A DNA stretch of 64,000 bases from Dugong dugon. Taxonomy: Eukaryota > Chordata > Mammalia > Sirenia > Dugongidae. A program made the position numbers and the translations under genes. Each line of letters starts with the position of its first letter. Within the stretch, counting starts at the first letter, position 1. The notes beneath the pieces are model-generated. The model was not told the origin of the DNA and did not search any database. It saw only the letters and a list, made by a program, of their open reading frames with translations. Location: the NCBI GenBank assembly GCA_030035585.1, contig CM057462.1, positions 68,544,734-68,608,733 on the forward strand. Direction: 5' to 3'. This document shows, piece by piece, positions 1 through 12,819 of the stretch.

Positions 1-411
1 ATTCCTATTCTGATTGCTTGGTTTTTAGTAACCAGTTCAGATTCTCGCTTTGGTTTATTAACTCAACTTATTGCATTAAACTTAACCCTCGACTCTCAGG
101 TTTACTTCTACATCCTCTGCAACACTGGGAAATAGTTATCTGTTATCATGAAATATTACCATCCTGCCTTATTCATCTTTATTCACCACAATAACAAGAG
201 AAGGACATTTGAACATTGAAACACAGGAAATAATTGTTCCTCATGGAGTTAAACACCTCAGCATTATTGTTAATAGTTAAAAATTATGAACAATCCAACT
301 TTCTAGTAATATGGGACAACTAAAGTAAATTATGGTGTGATAGCTGCAGGAAATATTATATTAAATTAAAACTATATTTATAAAGAGCTTAGTATAATAT
401 GGAAAAAGGCT
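1..411. other. AT-rich non-coding stretch, nothing recognised
   Basis: I see no gene, RNA or clear repeat here. The base composition is AT-rich and no long open frame looks like a protein family. Confidence 0.5.
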
Positions 412-536
412 CACCAGAATGTAAACTCCACAAGGGCAGGGATTTTTTTTTAAATCTGTTTTCTCCACTCTTGTTTTCCTGGTACCTAGAACAGTACCTG
501 ACATATAGTTGGCACTAAATAGATACTGAAAAAAAG
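412..536 (+). repeat. L2 LINE 3' end fragment
   Basis: The text runs 'aaactccacaagggcaggga ...' and then 'cctagaacagtacctgacat', which is the usual 3' end of mammalian L2. It is old and diverged. Confidence 0.6.
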
Positions 537-908
537 GATAAACTTAAGTGTAAAATGTGGGACATTAAGTTGGATACATAAAATGATCACAAGTATATAA
601 ACAAAAAAATTCAATAAAATATCCACAAAAAATGTTAACGGGTTGCCTTTGGTTGATGCAATATCCATTTTTTAAAAATCTTTCTTTTACTTTCCTGTGT
701 TTTCCAAAATTCCCATGTAAATATATATTAAATGGAAGCTTTATATTTCCCAAAGTTTGATGTGGTAGGTAGAGTCAAGTAAGACCCTTCAATCAATATC
801 CGTATTCCCTTAACCTCAACCCATTTAATCAGATTGCTTGTTTAACACCCATGTAAGATCTGAATGGGAATCACTGAGATCATTTAATAGGATTTCTATA
901 AGTCCACT
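537..908. other. Unassigned AT-rich sequence
   Basis: No gene seen. Short open frames here are low-complexity and match no family I know. Confidence 0.4.
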
Positions 909-1121
909 AGGAGCCCTTGTGGCACAGTAGTTAAGCACTTGGCTGCTAACCACAAGGTCAGTGGTTTGAACACACCAGCCAAGTTCCGAGGGAGAAAGAT
1001 GTGGCAATCTGCTTTCGTAAAGATTTACAGCCTTGGAAACCCTATGGGGAAGTCTGGCTCTGTTGTATAGGATCACTGTGAGTCAGAATTGACTCTACAG
1101 CAATGGGTTTGATTTGGGGTC
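909..1121 (+). repeat. AfroSINE (tRNA-derived SINE)
   Basis: The head 'gagcccttgtggcacagtag' carries a pol III A-box-like motif and 'ggtttgaacac' is a B-box-like motif. The body follows with 'ccttggaaaccctatgggg', 'gtgagtcagaattgactcta' and a 'gggttt' tail. Six other places in the window (14070, 20300, 25399, 35193, 38310, 44618) hold all or part of the same unit. The family is known from Afrotheria, so this is the main clue to the host lineage. This copy has an extra piece ('gagggagaaagatgtggcaa') between the tRNA part and the body. Confidence 0.85.
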
Positions 1122-1195
1122 TGTAAGTCCATTGGCAAAACCGGATTATGTAGAGCCATCCATCTTCACTGGCTCATTGTGTCTCACCAATTTTG

Positions 1196-1230
1196 GTGTG
1201 TGTGTGTGTGTGTGTGTGTGTGCATGTGTG
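1196..1230 (+). repeat. (TG)n microsatellite
   Basis: About 14 TG units followed by an interrupted TGCATGTGTG. Confidence 0.95.
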
Positions 1231-1469
1231 TTGAAAGTATGGATCTCTGTGGATGCAATCAATTGCCACCACAAATATCCAACCAATACCCCTGACCTCA
1301 CAATAAACCTGATATTAACATTTGAAGTTGGCAGATATAAGCTACAATTAATAATTTAATGAACATTTTCTAAAAGTGTTTATTTTTGAAGGCAATTATT
1401 CTCTAATGATAATTTTTACAATTATTTAAATTTTGAGGTCTGTTCCCATTTGATCTTAAACACAATTTT

Positions 1470-1600
1470 ATGATATAGGCAGAATCAGATGTGGTTATTT
1501 CCATTTTACAGATGACAGGACTGAATTCCAGAGAGATTGGGTGGTTTTCTAAGGGCTCAACAAATTTAGTTCAGCCTAAGTTCCAGGTCTCTTCTCACTG
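1470..1600 (-). repeat. MIR fragment
   Basis: 'ccattttacagatgacagga' with a following 'ccagagagattgggtggttt' is the reverse complement of the conserved MIR core. Confidence 0.5.
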
Positions 1601-2021
1601 CTCCCATGGTCCCTCTGGTGGTAGAATAAATTTAAGGATATGTCCGTTGTGTAAGCTGAGACACTCTCTTTGTAAATAGAAATCCAAGCTGCTGGCAACC
1701 ACAGTTGGGGTAGTACAATGGAAATAGAAGAGCCCATAAAAGTGAAGAAGATCTGAAAGAAGAGTTGGGGATATGGAAGACTGGGGTGGGGGTAGGGCTG
1801 GGAAAAATCACATAATAAACATTTACTGAGAAGTTAATATTTCACTGCACAATGCAATTTGCTTAGGCTATAGGATGCTGGTGAAGAGGATCTAAAGTAC
1901 TCAATAAAGCTCCAGACTTTAAGGATCTCACCCTGTAGTTGTGACTTAGAATAATAATTCTAAGTGTTTTCAATTCCTCAATAGTATCGCATCTTTTATC
2001 TCTATTGGGTACTTGAGATGT

Positions 2022-2250
2022 GGCATAGTGTAATGAGTAAGAGCCTGGGGTCTGGAACTATACCACTTTGTTCAAGCCTCAGCTGTGTTACTTTCTAGCT
2101 GGGTGGCATCTGGCAATTTATTTAATCTTTTTGTGCTTCAGTTTCTTCATCTGTACAAAGAGGATAATAACAGCTATCTTCTTGTGTTGTTATGAGGATT
2201 AAAATAATAAATACATATAAAGCACTTAGTCAATGACAGTCATATAGAAA
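2022..2250 (+). repeat. MIR SINE
   Basis: 'gcatagtgtaatgagtaaga', 'cagtttcttcatctgtacaa' and 'atgaggattaaaataataa' follow the MIR order from head to tail. Confidence 0.7.
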
Positions 2251-2255
2251 CAGCT

Positions 2256-2762
2256 TGTTATGGATTGAATTGTGTCCCCCAAAAATATCTGTCAACTTAG
2301 CTAGGTCATGATTCCCAGTATTGTGTGATTGTCTACCATTTTGTAATCTGAGGCGATTTCCCTATGTGTTGTAAATCCTATCACTATGATGTAATAAGAC
2401 AGATTAGCGGTAGTTATGCTGATGAAATCTACAAGAGTAGATAGTGTCTTAAGTCAATCTCTTTTGAGATTTAAAAGAAAGAAGCAAACAGAGAGACATG
2501 GGAACCTCATACCACTGAGAAAGCAGTACCGGGAGCAGAGTGCGTCCTTTGGACCTGGGGTTCCTGGGTGGAGAAGCTCTTAGTCCAGGGGAAGATTGAC
2601 AACAAGGACCTTCCTCCAGAGCTGACAGAGAAAGCCTTCCCCTGGAGCCGATGCCCTGAATTTGGACTTGTAGCTTACTAGACTGTGAGAGAATAAATTT
2701 TTCTTTGTTAAATCAATCCACTTGTGGTATTCCTGTTATAGCAGCACTTGATGACCAAGACA
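2256..2762 (+). mobile_element. Solo LTR, MaLR/MLT1-like, copy 1
   Basis: It begins 'tgttatggattgaattgtgt' and ends 'gatgaccaagaca', keeping the TG...CA termini of an ERVL-MaLR LTR. It holds 'gagagaataaat', which fits an LTR polyadenylation signal, shortly before the end. Two more copies of the same unit lie at 17043 and 32650. No internal retroviral gene is present. I do not see a convincing 5-bp TSD for this copy. Confidence 0.75.
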
Positions 2763-2925
2763 GAATTCAATAAAGCTAGTTATTATTATTTAAGCACAAT
2801 GAATATCATAAAATACATTTTACAGATATGGAAATTAAATCCCAGAGAATTTACTTCTCCAAGGCCACAGCAGGTCAATGATGGATTTAAGCTGGGAGCA
2901 CAGTTCCCTCTGAGTCCTTTCCTAA
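2763..2925 (-). repeat. MIR fragment
   Basis: 'cattttacagatatggaaat' and 'ccaaggccacagcaggtcaa' are the reverse complement of the MIR core. Confidence 0.5.
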
Positions 2926-3071
2926 TATTCCCATTGGAAATTAATATGAAAGTGGTTCTTTCTAGACACCTCCCTCATCCTAGGCTCCTCACTCAGTCCA
3001 GTGACTGAAGTAAAAGTGTGGAAGGTGTAGACAGGAGACCAGAGGCTCTGCAGACAGTCCTAGTCCATGAC

Positions 3072-3666
3072 CTACTGAGTGTCCTCACTCATTCCAATTA
3101 ACTTGAGGAAAACCCTTTTCACATCCTTATTTCTAAGGCTGTAGATGATGCGGTTGAGAAAGGCAGAGATGACACTGTAGAACAGAGCCAACTTCTTGTC
3201 ATTCTCTGGGGAGGCCTTGGAGCCAGGCCTCATATACATGACCATACAGGGAATACAAAACATGGTGACCACAGTGATGTGTGAGGCACAGGTAGAGAAG
3301 GCCTTGATTTGCCCCAAGGTGGAGTGAATCCTCAGAATAGCTGTAAAGATTCGAATATATGAGGCCAGGATGTGGGCTAGTGGGATCAAAAGCAAAACGA
3401 AACCCAAGATAAAGTCCACTTGATCATTGAGAGATGTGTCTGCACAGGCTAACTTCAAGACGGCAGGAATTTCACAAAAGAAGTGATTGATTTCACTGGG
3501 GCCACAGTAGGGCAGATTCATGGCAAAAACAGTGTAGATGAGAGCACAGGTGAGACCACAAAGGGAGGAGCTGACTGTCAGGAGTATACACAGGGTTTGG
3601 CTCATCTGGACCCCACAGTAGAGTGGATAGCACATGGCAACATATCTGTCATAAGCCATGGCTGCA
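3072..3666 (-). pseudogene. Olfactory receptor pseudogene, N-terminal third missing
   Basis: On the minus strand about 200 residues of a class II (tetrapod-type) olfactory receptor are open. They run from MAYDRYVAMC at the end of TM3, through the extracellular-loop stretch INHFFCEIPAVLKLACAD and KAFSTCASHITVV at TM6, to the TM7 motif and a TAG stop at 3074-3072. Intact receptors are about 310 residues. Everything before the DRY region (TM1-TM3, including the GN and HTPMYFF motifs) is absent. At about 3666 the frame passes into an antisense L1 fragment, which supplies the apparent start at 3725. TM7 reads FLNRIIYSLRN where receptors have NPIIYSLRN, so a conserved proline is gone. It cannot make a working receptor. 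Its second half resembles the receptor at 31314-32249 on the same strand, so the two look like local paralogues. I do not assign a family number. Confidence 0.88.
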
Positions 3667-3876
3667 AAACTCCCCTCCTTCGTAACCATCAAAGATGGTT
3701 TCTTTCTGTGTGTAGACCTTTTCATGAATTTTTATAGTAGTGGTCTCATTACACTGTTTGCCTTTTGTGATAGACTTACTTCACTCAACATAATGCTCTC
3801 CAGATTCATCATTGTTCTTTATTGTTGTGTAGTATTCTACTGTGTGTATGTACCATAGTTTCTTTATCCATTCATG
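3667..3876 (-). mobile_element. L1 fragment, late ORF2 to early 3' UTR
   Basis: The reverse complement contains the L1 run 'ccattcat...gtaccatag', then 'agattcatc' and 'aagtctatcacaaaa' (late ORF2), then 'gatggttacgaaggagggga' (early 3' UTR). Both ends are blunt breaks with no poly(A), so it is a rearranged piece rather than a simple insertion. Confidence 0.75.
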
Positions 3877-4930
3877 TTTTCAATTCTTGAAACTTCAATT
3901 TAAAAGGAAAAATGACAAACTAGAGTTTGTCCATCCAAAGACAAGGGTTTATCAATAAAGGGTCTGAAACCATGTTGGCTAAGGAACAGTGGAAGAGACT
4001 GAGAAAGTTTAGCCTGGAGACTTATCAGGAACCTCAGCAATCTCATCAAATATTCCAAAGATTGTCATGCAGAAAAAGGTGCACACGTGTGTTGTATATA
4101 CCCAGAGGGGAAAAAATAGGATTGGTTGGTGAAAGTTTCAGGAAAGCAAATTTTAAGCTTAATTTATGAAAACCACTTCTAGTAATTCATACTTCCCAAT
4201 AATGAAGCATTCTGTTGTTGAAGGAGAATGGAATAACAAGCTCTCCATTTTTAGAACTGTTCATGCATAAGCTTTAAGGTCATATCATTCAGGGGTGCAA
4301 TTAGTGCTTTGGATGTGAAGTGAGAATGGATGACTTTAAAAGTCCATTTTACCACAAACGTCCTAAAATTCTTAAATTCAATGGCAGCAAGATTCAGAGA
4401 ATCTATTATTTTAGGGATGACTGCTCAGTATGTACTCAAACTCATGGCAGAATCTAGAGTCATATTTTGGTAATAATGAGAACTACAAATGCCTACAAGA
4501 AACTGGGGATATAATGTTGGTCAACTGTGATCTTAAACTTCAAAAGATAATTTAAATATGCAGAGTTCTTACTGGATCTGTTTTGTGGGTAATACTTGGT
4601 ACTCCCTTGTGTTATGAGCATTCCCCACATAGGCTCCATCCAGGAAAGAGAGAATAACCTGAAAAGGGAGGGAAATAATGGAGGTTGTAATAAAGCCTGT
4701 TTTAAAACCTTGTTATGTTTTCAGGTTTAAAGTTCTTTATTCTTGTCTCCTTTAAGAGAATGTTCTAAGAACCAAAGTAGGGAAATATGGACTATTTTAA
4801 AAGTTGCTAAGTAGCAACTGTATTTAAATCACAGAAAGACTATACAAGATCCCAGACAGAGTGGGGACAAGTATCATCCTACAAGAGTATTTTCACTGAA
4901 GGAGAGAACAAGAGTTTCTTCCATGACCAT
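3877..4930. other. Unassigned non-coding sequence
   Basis: No gene or confident repeat is visible over about 1 kb. Open frames are short and not family-like. Confidence 0.4.
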
Positions 4931-4939
4931 TTCTGTTCT

Positions 4940-5160
4940 AGTCTCTTTTCCATTCAATCCAGAGTGACATTTCTAAAAGGAAGAATTGATCATTTTATTC
5001 CTTGGCTTAAAAGTTTTTAGCGGACTCTCATTATCTATAAGTTAATGACCAAACTCCTTAGCACAGCATTCACAGCCCTTCAGAATCTGATTCTTACCCA
5101 TCAGTCATTCTAGCTTTCTTTCTTAACCCTAGTGTTTTTGTACAGCTTGCTAGCCTAGAG
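4940..5160 (+). repeat. L2 LINE fragment (5' part of a split copy)
   Basis: 'cattttattccttggcttaa' followed by 'gaccaaactccttagcacag' and 'acagcccttcagaatctgat' is the L2 pattern (clear lower-identity match to the L2 3' region). Confidence 0.6.
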
Positions 5161-5397
5161 TGGTATTTGCATATTTAAATGCTAGAAAAAGTCATTTGTA
5201 TATTTTCTGTGGCTGCTTTCATCCTACAGCAATAGTTGAGAAGTTACATCAGAGACTGTATATGACCCATAAAGCCTAAAATGTTTTCTATCTAGTCTTT
5301 TACAGAAAAAGTTGGTTGACTACTGCTCAAGACAAACCAGCTCATTCACCATCCTCCAAATATTCCATGACCTTTCAAAAAGCTGCGTCCACAAGGC

Positions 5398-5640
5398 AGT
5401 ATGTATCAGGAGGTAGTAGAGGCTCTGAGGTCAAAGAAAATTAGGTTTGAATCCAGCTCTGCCACTTCCAGCAACACAACCCAGAGAAAGTAATTAACTT
5501 CACTAAACTTCCATTTTCTCATCCATAAAACATGTGGAATAACACGTATTTTGGAGGTTTTTGTGAAGATTAAACATGATTTTAGATATATGTCACACTG
5601 TAGCATAAAATATCCGTTATTATTATTACTACTATTATTA
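5398..5640 (+). repeat. MIR SINE inside L2
   Basis: 'gaatccagctctgccacttc', then 'ttccattttctcatccataa' and 'gaagattaaacatg' match MIR in order. L2 sequence lies on both sides. Confidence 0.7.
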
Positions 5641-5880
5641 TACTACTCCTCTAGTTGAAATGCCCTTCCCTGTTTTCTTCACTTGGTAAAATATTAACCA
5701 TAGAAGTCTTCTGTGATTTCCACCATTCTCCTCCTTTTTCTGGGATCTGATAACACTTTGAATGTGCTTCTATTTCTGCTCAGACTTATAGTGGTTCACA
5801 CTTGTCTGGTGAATTCCTTAAAGATGTTTTACTGCTCTCTCTATCTCTAATTCATAGCACAGAGTCAGGGTAGAGAGTAA
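5641..5880 (+). repeat. L2 LINE fragment (3' part of a split copy)
   Basis: 'gttgaaatgcccttccctgt' and 'tctctaattcatagcacaga' continue the L2 3' region after the MIR. Confidence 0.55.
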
Positions 5881-7654
5881 CAAATAGTGGCTAAATGATT
5901 TAATGAAGTTATGTCAATGGTCTGAGAGTGAGTTAGTTGCAAGGCTGGACTCCCAGCCCAGTGGTTTCTCCATCATTTTGTCTTTCAAAAATACTCTCAA
6001 GGACTTCTTCCTTGAGGACTTCTACCCAGTCATCCATTCCCAGCCCAACCAAAATTCTCTCATTTGCAACTTTTTAACCAAAATGCACAAAGTTAAACAG
6101 AAGAAATGAAATCAAGAACACATCAATAGTCCTTATATTATCTTCCTCAAATGGCCTTCCCTTTCACTCTTTGTCTGTGCCACCTGAAATGCCATTAAGA
6201 TGAGAAGTGGAACAGAGGTAGAACTTATTTTCATTGAGCACTTACCATGGACCAATTACTTTACATTAAAGATAGGATGATAGTTAAAAGCATGGGTACT
6301 AGGCAGGGCCAAAATGGCAGAGTAGTCAGACACTTCCTGTGGTCCTTCTTACAACAAAGATCTGGAAAAACAAGTGAATTGATTATATATGACAATCTAG
6401 GAGCCCTGAACATCAAAGACAAAGTTGAGGAATCAGACTGAGTGGCAGGGGAAGGGAGAGATGGTTCAGAAGCAGCGAGGAGTTGCCAGACCTGACCTGG
6501 TGGGAGCTGGCACCCTGCAGGCCAGATTGACTGGCATGTAGTGGTACTCAGGAGGCGTTTTCCACATTAGGAGAGACCAAGCAGCAGAGAGTCTACTTGG
6601 GCATCCAGAACCAGTGAAAAGCGACACTCAATTGGCAAAAGATAAGTACATGCATCTGACCTACCTCGTGGATCAAAAAACAGCCCCTTTAGGAAAAAGT
6701 TCTCTACCATTTACCTGCCCCCTCCCCACTCTGTGCCAGGTCCCGGGCTGGCTTCAGTGATTGCTGAGTCCCCTGGGCCAGAAGTAGGACCTGTCACATG
6801 CCTTGAGCCATTTTCCTGACTTTGGAGCAGGAACAAATTAACAAACAGGAAAAAATAATCTGCCAGCTCCCCTAAGCCAGGAACTCATGGTAGGCCCAGT
6901 TCCTTTGCCTAGGCACAGGCATAACGGGTCCATGGACTTTTAATGTCTTTCACCCCTTCACAGACCTGTGTGGGCCCATTTCAAGAGTATAGGCCCTCAT
7001 TACCACAGTACAACAGGTTATATACCTGAAGCCTAACTTCAGCTATATCAGCTATATGGTGAAGTGGCAGGTTCATGGCATTTGACACTGCTCTGCATCC
7101 TCACCTACCCACATCAGGGGCCTGAGGATTGGTGGTTCCACCCATGCCACCTAGCCACCCATGACAGGGATCCAAGAATAAGTGATGCCTCCCAGTCCTT
7201 ACAGCCAACAGCATTGGGTGCCCTAGCTCAGCTGCAAAACCCACCCACCTACATGCTCTAGGGAATAAGGACACACTTTCCTCCCACACATGCAGGGGCA
7301 GCCATCAGCCCTCTGAGTTGCTAAGAGTGTGACTACCTACTGCAGCCAGATACCTGTGCCTTCACCAATCACCCCTGCCTGTCTAGCACTGTAGGTGAGA
7401 GCCTGTACCACACTCTTGGTGACCAACTACATGGACACCTGAGCTGAATCCATACAAGCAAAGTAAACAGACTTCTAGGCTCACATACCTAGTAACAGAT
7501 CTAACCACCTGGTGACAAAACATTAGAGCTTCAAAGGAAACAATAATCAAACTAGCTCACATGAGCAGCCTATTTGGGCATATCAAAACAAAACAAAGCA
7601 AGAAGCTATGACCCAGTTAGCAAACATAAAATAAATAAATATAATAATTTATTG

Positions 7655-8583
7655 ATGGCTTGTAGACAACAGTCAATATCAAATCACATAAAGAGGCAGA
7701 CCATGATGGCTTCAGCAAGCTCCCAAAACAAAGAATCGAGAAATTTTCCAGAGAAAGAAAACTTCTTGGAATTACTAGAGGTAAAATACAGAAGATTAAT
7801 ATACAGAACTCTTCAAGAGATCAAGAAGGAGATCATTCAAAACTCAGAACAATCCAAGGAACACACAGATAAAGCAACAGAGGAACTTAAGAAGATTATC
7901 GAAGAGCATAATGACAAATTTAACAAGCTGCTTGAATCCATAGAGAGACAGCAAACAGAAATCCAGAAGATTAACAATAAACTTTCAGAATCAGACAACA
8001 CAATGAAAAGTCATAAGAGCAGAATTGAGGCAATGGAAGTCAGAATTAGTGAGATAGAAGAAAGCACTTGACACCAACTTACTTGAGGAAAAATCAGATA
8101 AAAGAATTTTAAAAAATGAAGAAAGCCTAAGAATTATGTGTGACTGTATCAAAAGGAATAACCTATGAGTGATTGGAGTGCCAGAACAGGGGGAGATAAC
8201 AGAAAATACAGAGAAAATTGTTGAAGATTTGTTGGCAGAAAACTTCCCTGATATCTTTAAGATGAGAAGATATCTATCCAAGATGCTCATCAAATCCCAC
8301 ATAAGGCAGATGCTAAAAGAAAGTCACCAAGACATATTATGATCAAACTTGCCAAAACCAAAGATAAAGAGAGAATTTTAAGAGTGGCTAGGGATAAAAG
8401 AAAAGTCATCTACAAAAGAGAGTAAATAAGACTAAGCTCGGACTACTCAGCAGAAACCATGCAGGCAAGAAGGCAATGAGATGACATATATAGGCCTTGA
8501 AGGAAAAAAATTGCCAGCCAAGAATTATATATCCAGCAAATTACAAGAAATACTAAAGGGAGTCCTCCGGTTAGAAAATCAAT
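7655..8583 (+). pseudogene. L1 A1 ORF1 remnant (ORF1p, RNA-binding)
   Basis: ORF1p is the RNA-binding trimeric protein of the L1 particle. I place the start at 7655 (MACRQQSIS) because L1 B2, whose 5' UTR is unrelated, also starts with a matching MPRRQQTIS. Residues 30-140 are a coiled coil rich in E, K, Q and N. The frame is cut by TGA at 8069-8071; A2 has CGA there, so this is CpG decay. A further TGA falls at 'cctatgagtgattgg'. RRM remnants ('gattggagtgccagaacagg') and a C-terminal domain ('aagaattatatatccagcaa') follow. About 100 bp of the C-terminal domain that A2 retains ('aactctctctcaaatattat' onward) are deleted here. Confidence 0.85.
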
Positions 8584-9018
8584 ACCATCATATACCAGTC
8601 CAAGACAAGAACACTGGAACACAAAGCAACCAGATATCAAACCAGATAGAGAAGTCACAAAAATAACGCAAAGCTAAAAAGCTGAAAATAGGGAAACAGA
8701 GACATCAATATGTAAAAGATGACAACATTAAAACAAAAAAGAGGGACTAAAAAATGTAGTCATAGATCTTTCATATGGAGAGGCAGTCAAGGGGATATAA
8801 AGAAATAAAAGACTGATTTAAACTTAGAAAAATAGGGGTAAACATTCAGGTAACCACAAAGTAAACTAACAATCTTATACATCAAAATAAAAAACAAGAA
8901 AAACATAAAGACTCAGCAAATACAAAATCAACAACAATGAAAATACATAAAGAAAAACGACTCAGCACAAAAAACTAAGTGGAAAAAGGAAATGTCAACA
9001 CAAAAAAAAGACATCAAA

Positions 9019-12000
9019 ATGACAGCACTAAACTCATACCTATCAATAATTATGCGGAATGTAAATGGACTAAAGGCACCGACAAGGAGACAGTGACAGA
9101 ATGGATAAAAAAACACAATCCATCTATAGGCTGCCTACAAGAGACACACCTTAGACTTAAAGACACAAACAAACTAAAACTCAAAGGATGGAAAAAAATA
9201 TATCAAGCAAACAACAATAAAAAAAGAGCAGAAGCAACAATACTAATCTCTGACAAAATGGACTTCAAAGTAAATCCACCACAAAGGGTAAGGAAGGACA
9301 TTATATAATCATTAAAGTGTCAGTACAACAGGAGGACATAACCATAATAAATATTTACGCACACAATGACAGGGCTCCAAGATACATAAACTCTAAAGGC
9401 ATTGAAAAGAGAGATAGACGGCTCCACAATAATAGTAGGAGACTTCAACACATCACTTTCGGTGAAGGACAGAACATCCAGAAAGAAGCTCAATAAAGAC
9501 ACAGAAGATCTAAATGCCACGATCAACCGACTTGATCTCATAGACATATACTGAACACTCCACCCAACAGCAGCCAAGTATACTTTCTTTTCCAACACAC
9601 ATGGAACATTTTCCAGAATAGACCACATGTTAGGCCACAAAGCAAACCTTAACAGAATCAAAAGCATCAAAAGATTACAAGGCATCTTTTCTGACCATAA
9701 CACCATAAAAGTAGAAATCAATAACAGAAAAAGCAGGAAAAAAAAAAAAATCAAACACATGGAAACTGAACAATACTTTGCTCAAAAACTGCCAGCTTAT
9801 ACAAGTTAAGGATAGAATAAAGAAATTCATAGAATTAAATGAGAATGAAAACACTTCCTATCAGAACCTTTGGGACACAGCAAAAGCAGTGCTCAGAGGT
9901 CAGTTTATAGCAATAAATGCACACATCCAAAAAGAAGAAAGGGCCGAAATCAAAACATTAACCCTACAACTCAAACAAATAGACAGCAGCAAAAGAAGCC
10001 CTTGGGCACCAGAAGAAAGGAAATAATAAGAATTAGAGCAGAATTAAATGAAATAAGGAATGGAAAAACAATTGAAAGAGTTAATAAGATCAAAAGCCAG
10101 GTCTTTGAAAAGATCGATGAAGTAGATAAACCATTAGACATTAGACAAACTGACAAAAGAAAAACAGGAGAGGAAGCAAATAATACGAATAAGAAATGAG
10201 ACGGGTGATATCACAGGAGACTCAACTGAAATTAAAAGACTCATAACAGAATACTATGAAAAATTGTACTCTAACAAATTTGAAAACCTAGAGGAAATGG
10301 ACAAATTTCTAGAAACACACCACCTACCTAAACTAATACAAACAGAGGTAGAAGAACTAAATAAACCTATAACAAAAGAAGAGATAAAAAAGGTAATTAA
10401 AAAAAAAAAATCCTAACAAAAAAAACTCTGGCCCTGACAGTTTCACTGGAGATTTCTACCAAACTTTCAGAGAAGAGTTAACACCACTGCTACTAAGGGT
10501 ATTTCAGAGCATACAAAAGGATGGAATACTCCCAAACTCATTCTATGAAGCCAGCGTAACCCTGACACCAAAACCAGGTAAAGACACAACAAAAAAGAAA
10601 ATTACCGACCAGTATCCCTCGTGAACATAGACACAAAAATCCTCCACAAAATTCTAGCCAATAGAATTCAACAACATATGAAAAAAATAATTCACCATGA
10701 TCAAATGGGATTTACACCAGGTACGCAGGGATGGTTCAACATTAGAAAAACAATCAATGTAATAAAACTAAAGACAAGAACCACATGATCTTATCAATCA
10801 AAGCAGAAAAGGCATTTGACAAAGTCCAACACCTATTCATGATAAAAACTCTCAACAAAATAGGAATAGAAGGGAAATTCCTCAACATAATTAAGGGCAT
10901 TTATATAAAGCCAACAGCCAACATCCTCCTAAATGGAGAGAGTCTGAAAGCATTCCCCTTGAGAATGGGAACCAGACAAGTATGCCCTCTATCACCACTC
11001 TTATTCAACATTGGGCTGGAGGTCCTAGCCAGAGCAATTAGGCTAGAAAAAGAAATAAAAGGCATCCAGATTGGTAAAGAAATAGTAAAAGTATCTCTAT
11101 TTGCAGATAATATGCTCTTATACACAGAAAACCCCAAAGAATCCACAGGAAAACTACCAGAACTAATAGAAGATTTCAGCAAAGTATCAGGATACAAGAT
11201 AAACATACAGAAATCAGTTGGAATCCTCTACACCAATGAAGAGAACTTCGAAGAGGAAATCACCAAATCAATACCATTTACAATAGCCCCCAAGAAGATA
11301 AAATACTTAGGAATAAATCTAACCAGAGATGTAAAAGACCTATACAATGAAAATTATGACACTACTGCAAGAAACCAAAAGGGACCTACATAAGTGGAAA
11401 GACATACATTGCTCAGGGATAGGAAGAGTCAACATTGTGAAAATGTCTATTCTACCCAAAGCGATCTATAGATACAATGCAATCCCGGTCCAAATTCCAG
11501 TGGCATTTTTTAATGAGATGGAGAAACAAATCACCAACTTCATACAGAAAAGGAAAAGGCCCTGGATAAGTAAAGCATTACTGAAGAAGAAGAACAAAGT
11601 AGGAGGCCTCACACCATCTGATTTTAGAATCTATTATACTGCCACGGTAGTCAAAACAGCCTGGAACTGGTACAACAACAGATACATAGACCAATGGAAC
11701 AAAGTTGAGAATTCAGGTGTAAATTCATCTACCTATGGGCAGCTGATATTTGACAGAGGCCCAAAGTCCGTTAATTGGGGAAAAGACAGTCTCTTTAACA
11801 AATGGTGCTGGCATAACTGGATATCCATCTGCAAAAAACTGAAACAAGACCCATACCTCACACCATGCACAAAAACTAACTCAAAATGGATCAATGACCT
11901 AAATATAACATTGAAAAGGACAAAGATCATGGAAGAAAAGAATAGGGACAACGCTAGGAGCCTTAACACATGACAAAAACAGAACGCAAGCCATAAATAA

Positions 12001-12819
12001 CAATGGACAAACACCAGAAAAGAAACTAGATAACTCAGAGCTCCTAAAAATCAAACACTTATGCTCATCAAAAGACTTCACCAAGAGTAAAAAGACAACC
12101 TACAGACTGGGGAAAAAATTTGGCTACGACAGATCCAATCAGCATCTAATCTCTAAAATCTACAAGATACTGCAAAACCTCAACAACAAAAAGACAAATA
12201 ACCCAATTAAAAAATGGGCAAAGGATATGAAAAAGTACTTCGCCAAAGACGACATTCAGGCGGCTAACAGACCTAAGAGGAAATGCTCACGATCATTAGC
12301 CATTAGAGAAACGCAAAACTACAATGAAATACAATCTCACCCCAACAAGGCTAGCATTTATCCAAAAAACACAAAATATTAAATGTTGGCGAGCTCGTGG
12401 AGTGACTGGAACAACTTATACACTGTTGGTGGGAATGTAAAATGGTACAACCACTTTGGAAATTGATTTGGTGCTTCCTTAAAACGCTAGAAATAGAAGT
12501 ACCATACGATCCAGCTATTCCGCTCCTTGGAATATATCCTAGAGAAATAAGAGCCATCACATGAATAGATATATGCACACCCATGTTCATTGCAGCACTG
12601 TTCATGATAGCAAAAAGATGAAAACAACCTAGGTGCACATCAACAGACAAATGGATAAATAAATCATGGTATATTCACACAGTGGAATACTATGCAATGA
12701 TAAAGAACAACAATGAATCACTGAAACATCTTATAACATGGAGAACTCTGGAAGGCATTATGCTGAGTGAAATTAATCAGTCACAAAAGGACAAATATTG
12801 CATAAGACCACTATTATAA
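9019..12819 (+). pseudogene. L1 A1 ORF2 remnant (endonuclease/reverse transcriptase)
   Basis: ORF2p nicks the target DNA and reverse-transcribes L1 RNA. The start is MTALNSYLSIIMRNVNG at 9019 and the last codons are RPLL with TAA at 12817-12819. Order seen: endonuclease (VGDFNT-like at about 9440, SDH box at about 9690), RT (10660-11400) and the C-terminal region with the repeated 'tgctggcataactggatatc'. Many stops and frameshifts break it; the longest pieces are 10785-11393 and 11347-11973. RT motif A reads SIKAEKAFD in place of SIDAEKAFD (codon 10800-10802), and motif C reads FADN in place of FADD, so both metal-binding sites are damaged. Confidence 0.88.

Noticed and set aside
909-1121. 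A functional tRNA gene in the SINE head
   Set aside because: The A- and B-box text is present but there is no complete cloverleaf; it is a SINE.
3483-3858. Plus-strand frames over the first receptor
   Set aside because: They are antisense to the receptor and the L1 scrap.
9320-9760. Minus-strand open frames of 100-146 residues over L1 ORF2 (also 47824-48219, 55267-55560, 63626-63931)
   Set aside because: They recur at the same place in every L1 copy and are antisense shadows of ORF2 in an A-rich strand.
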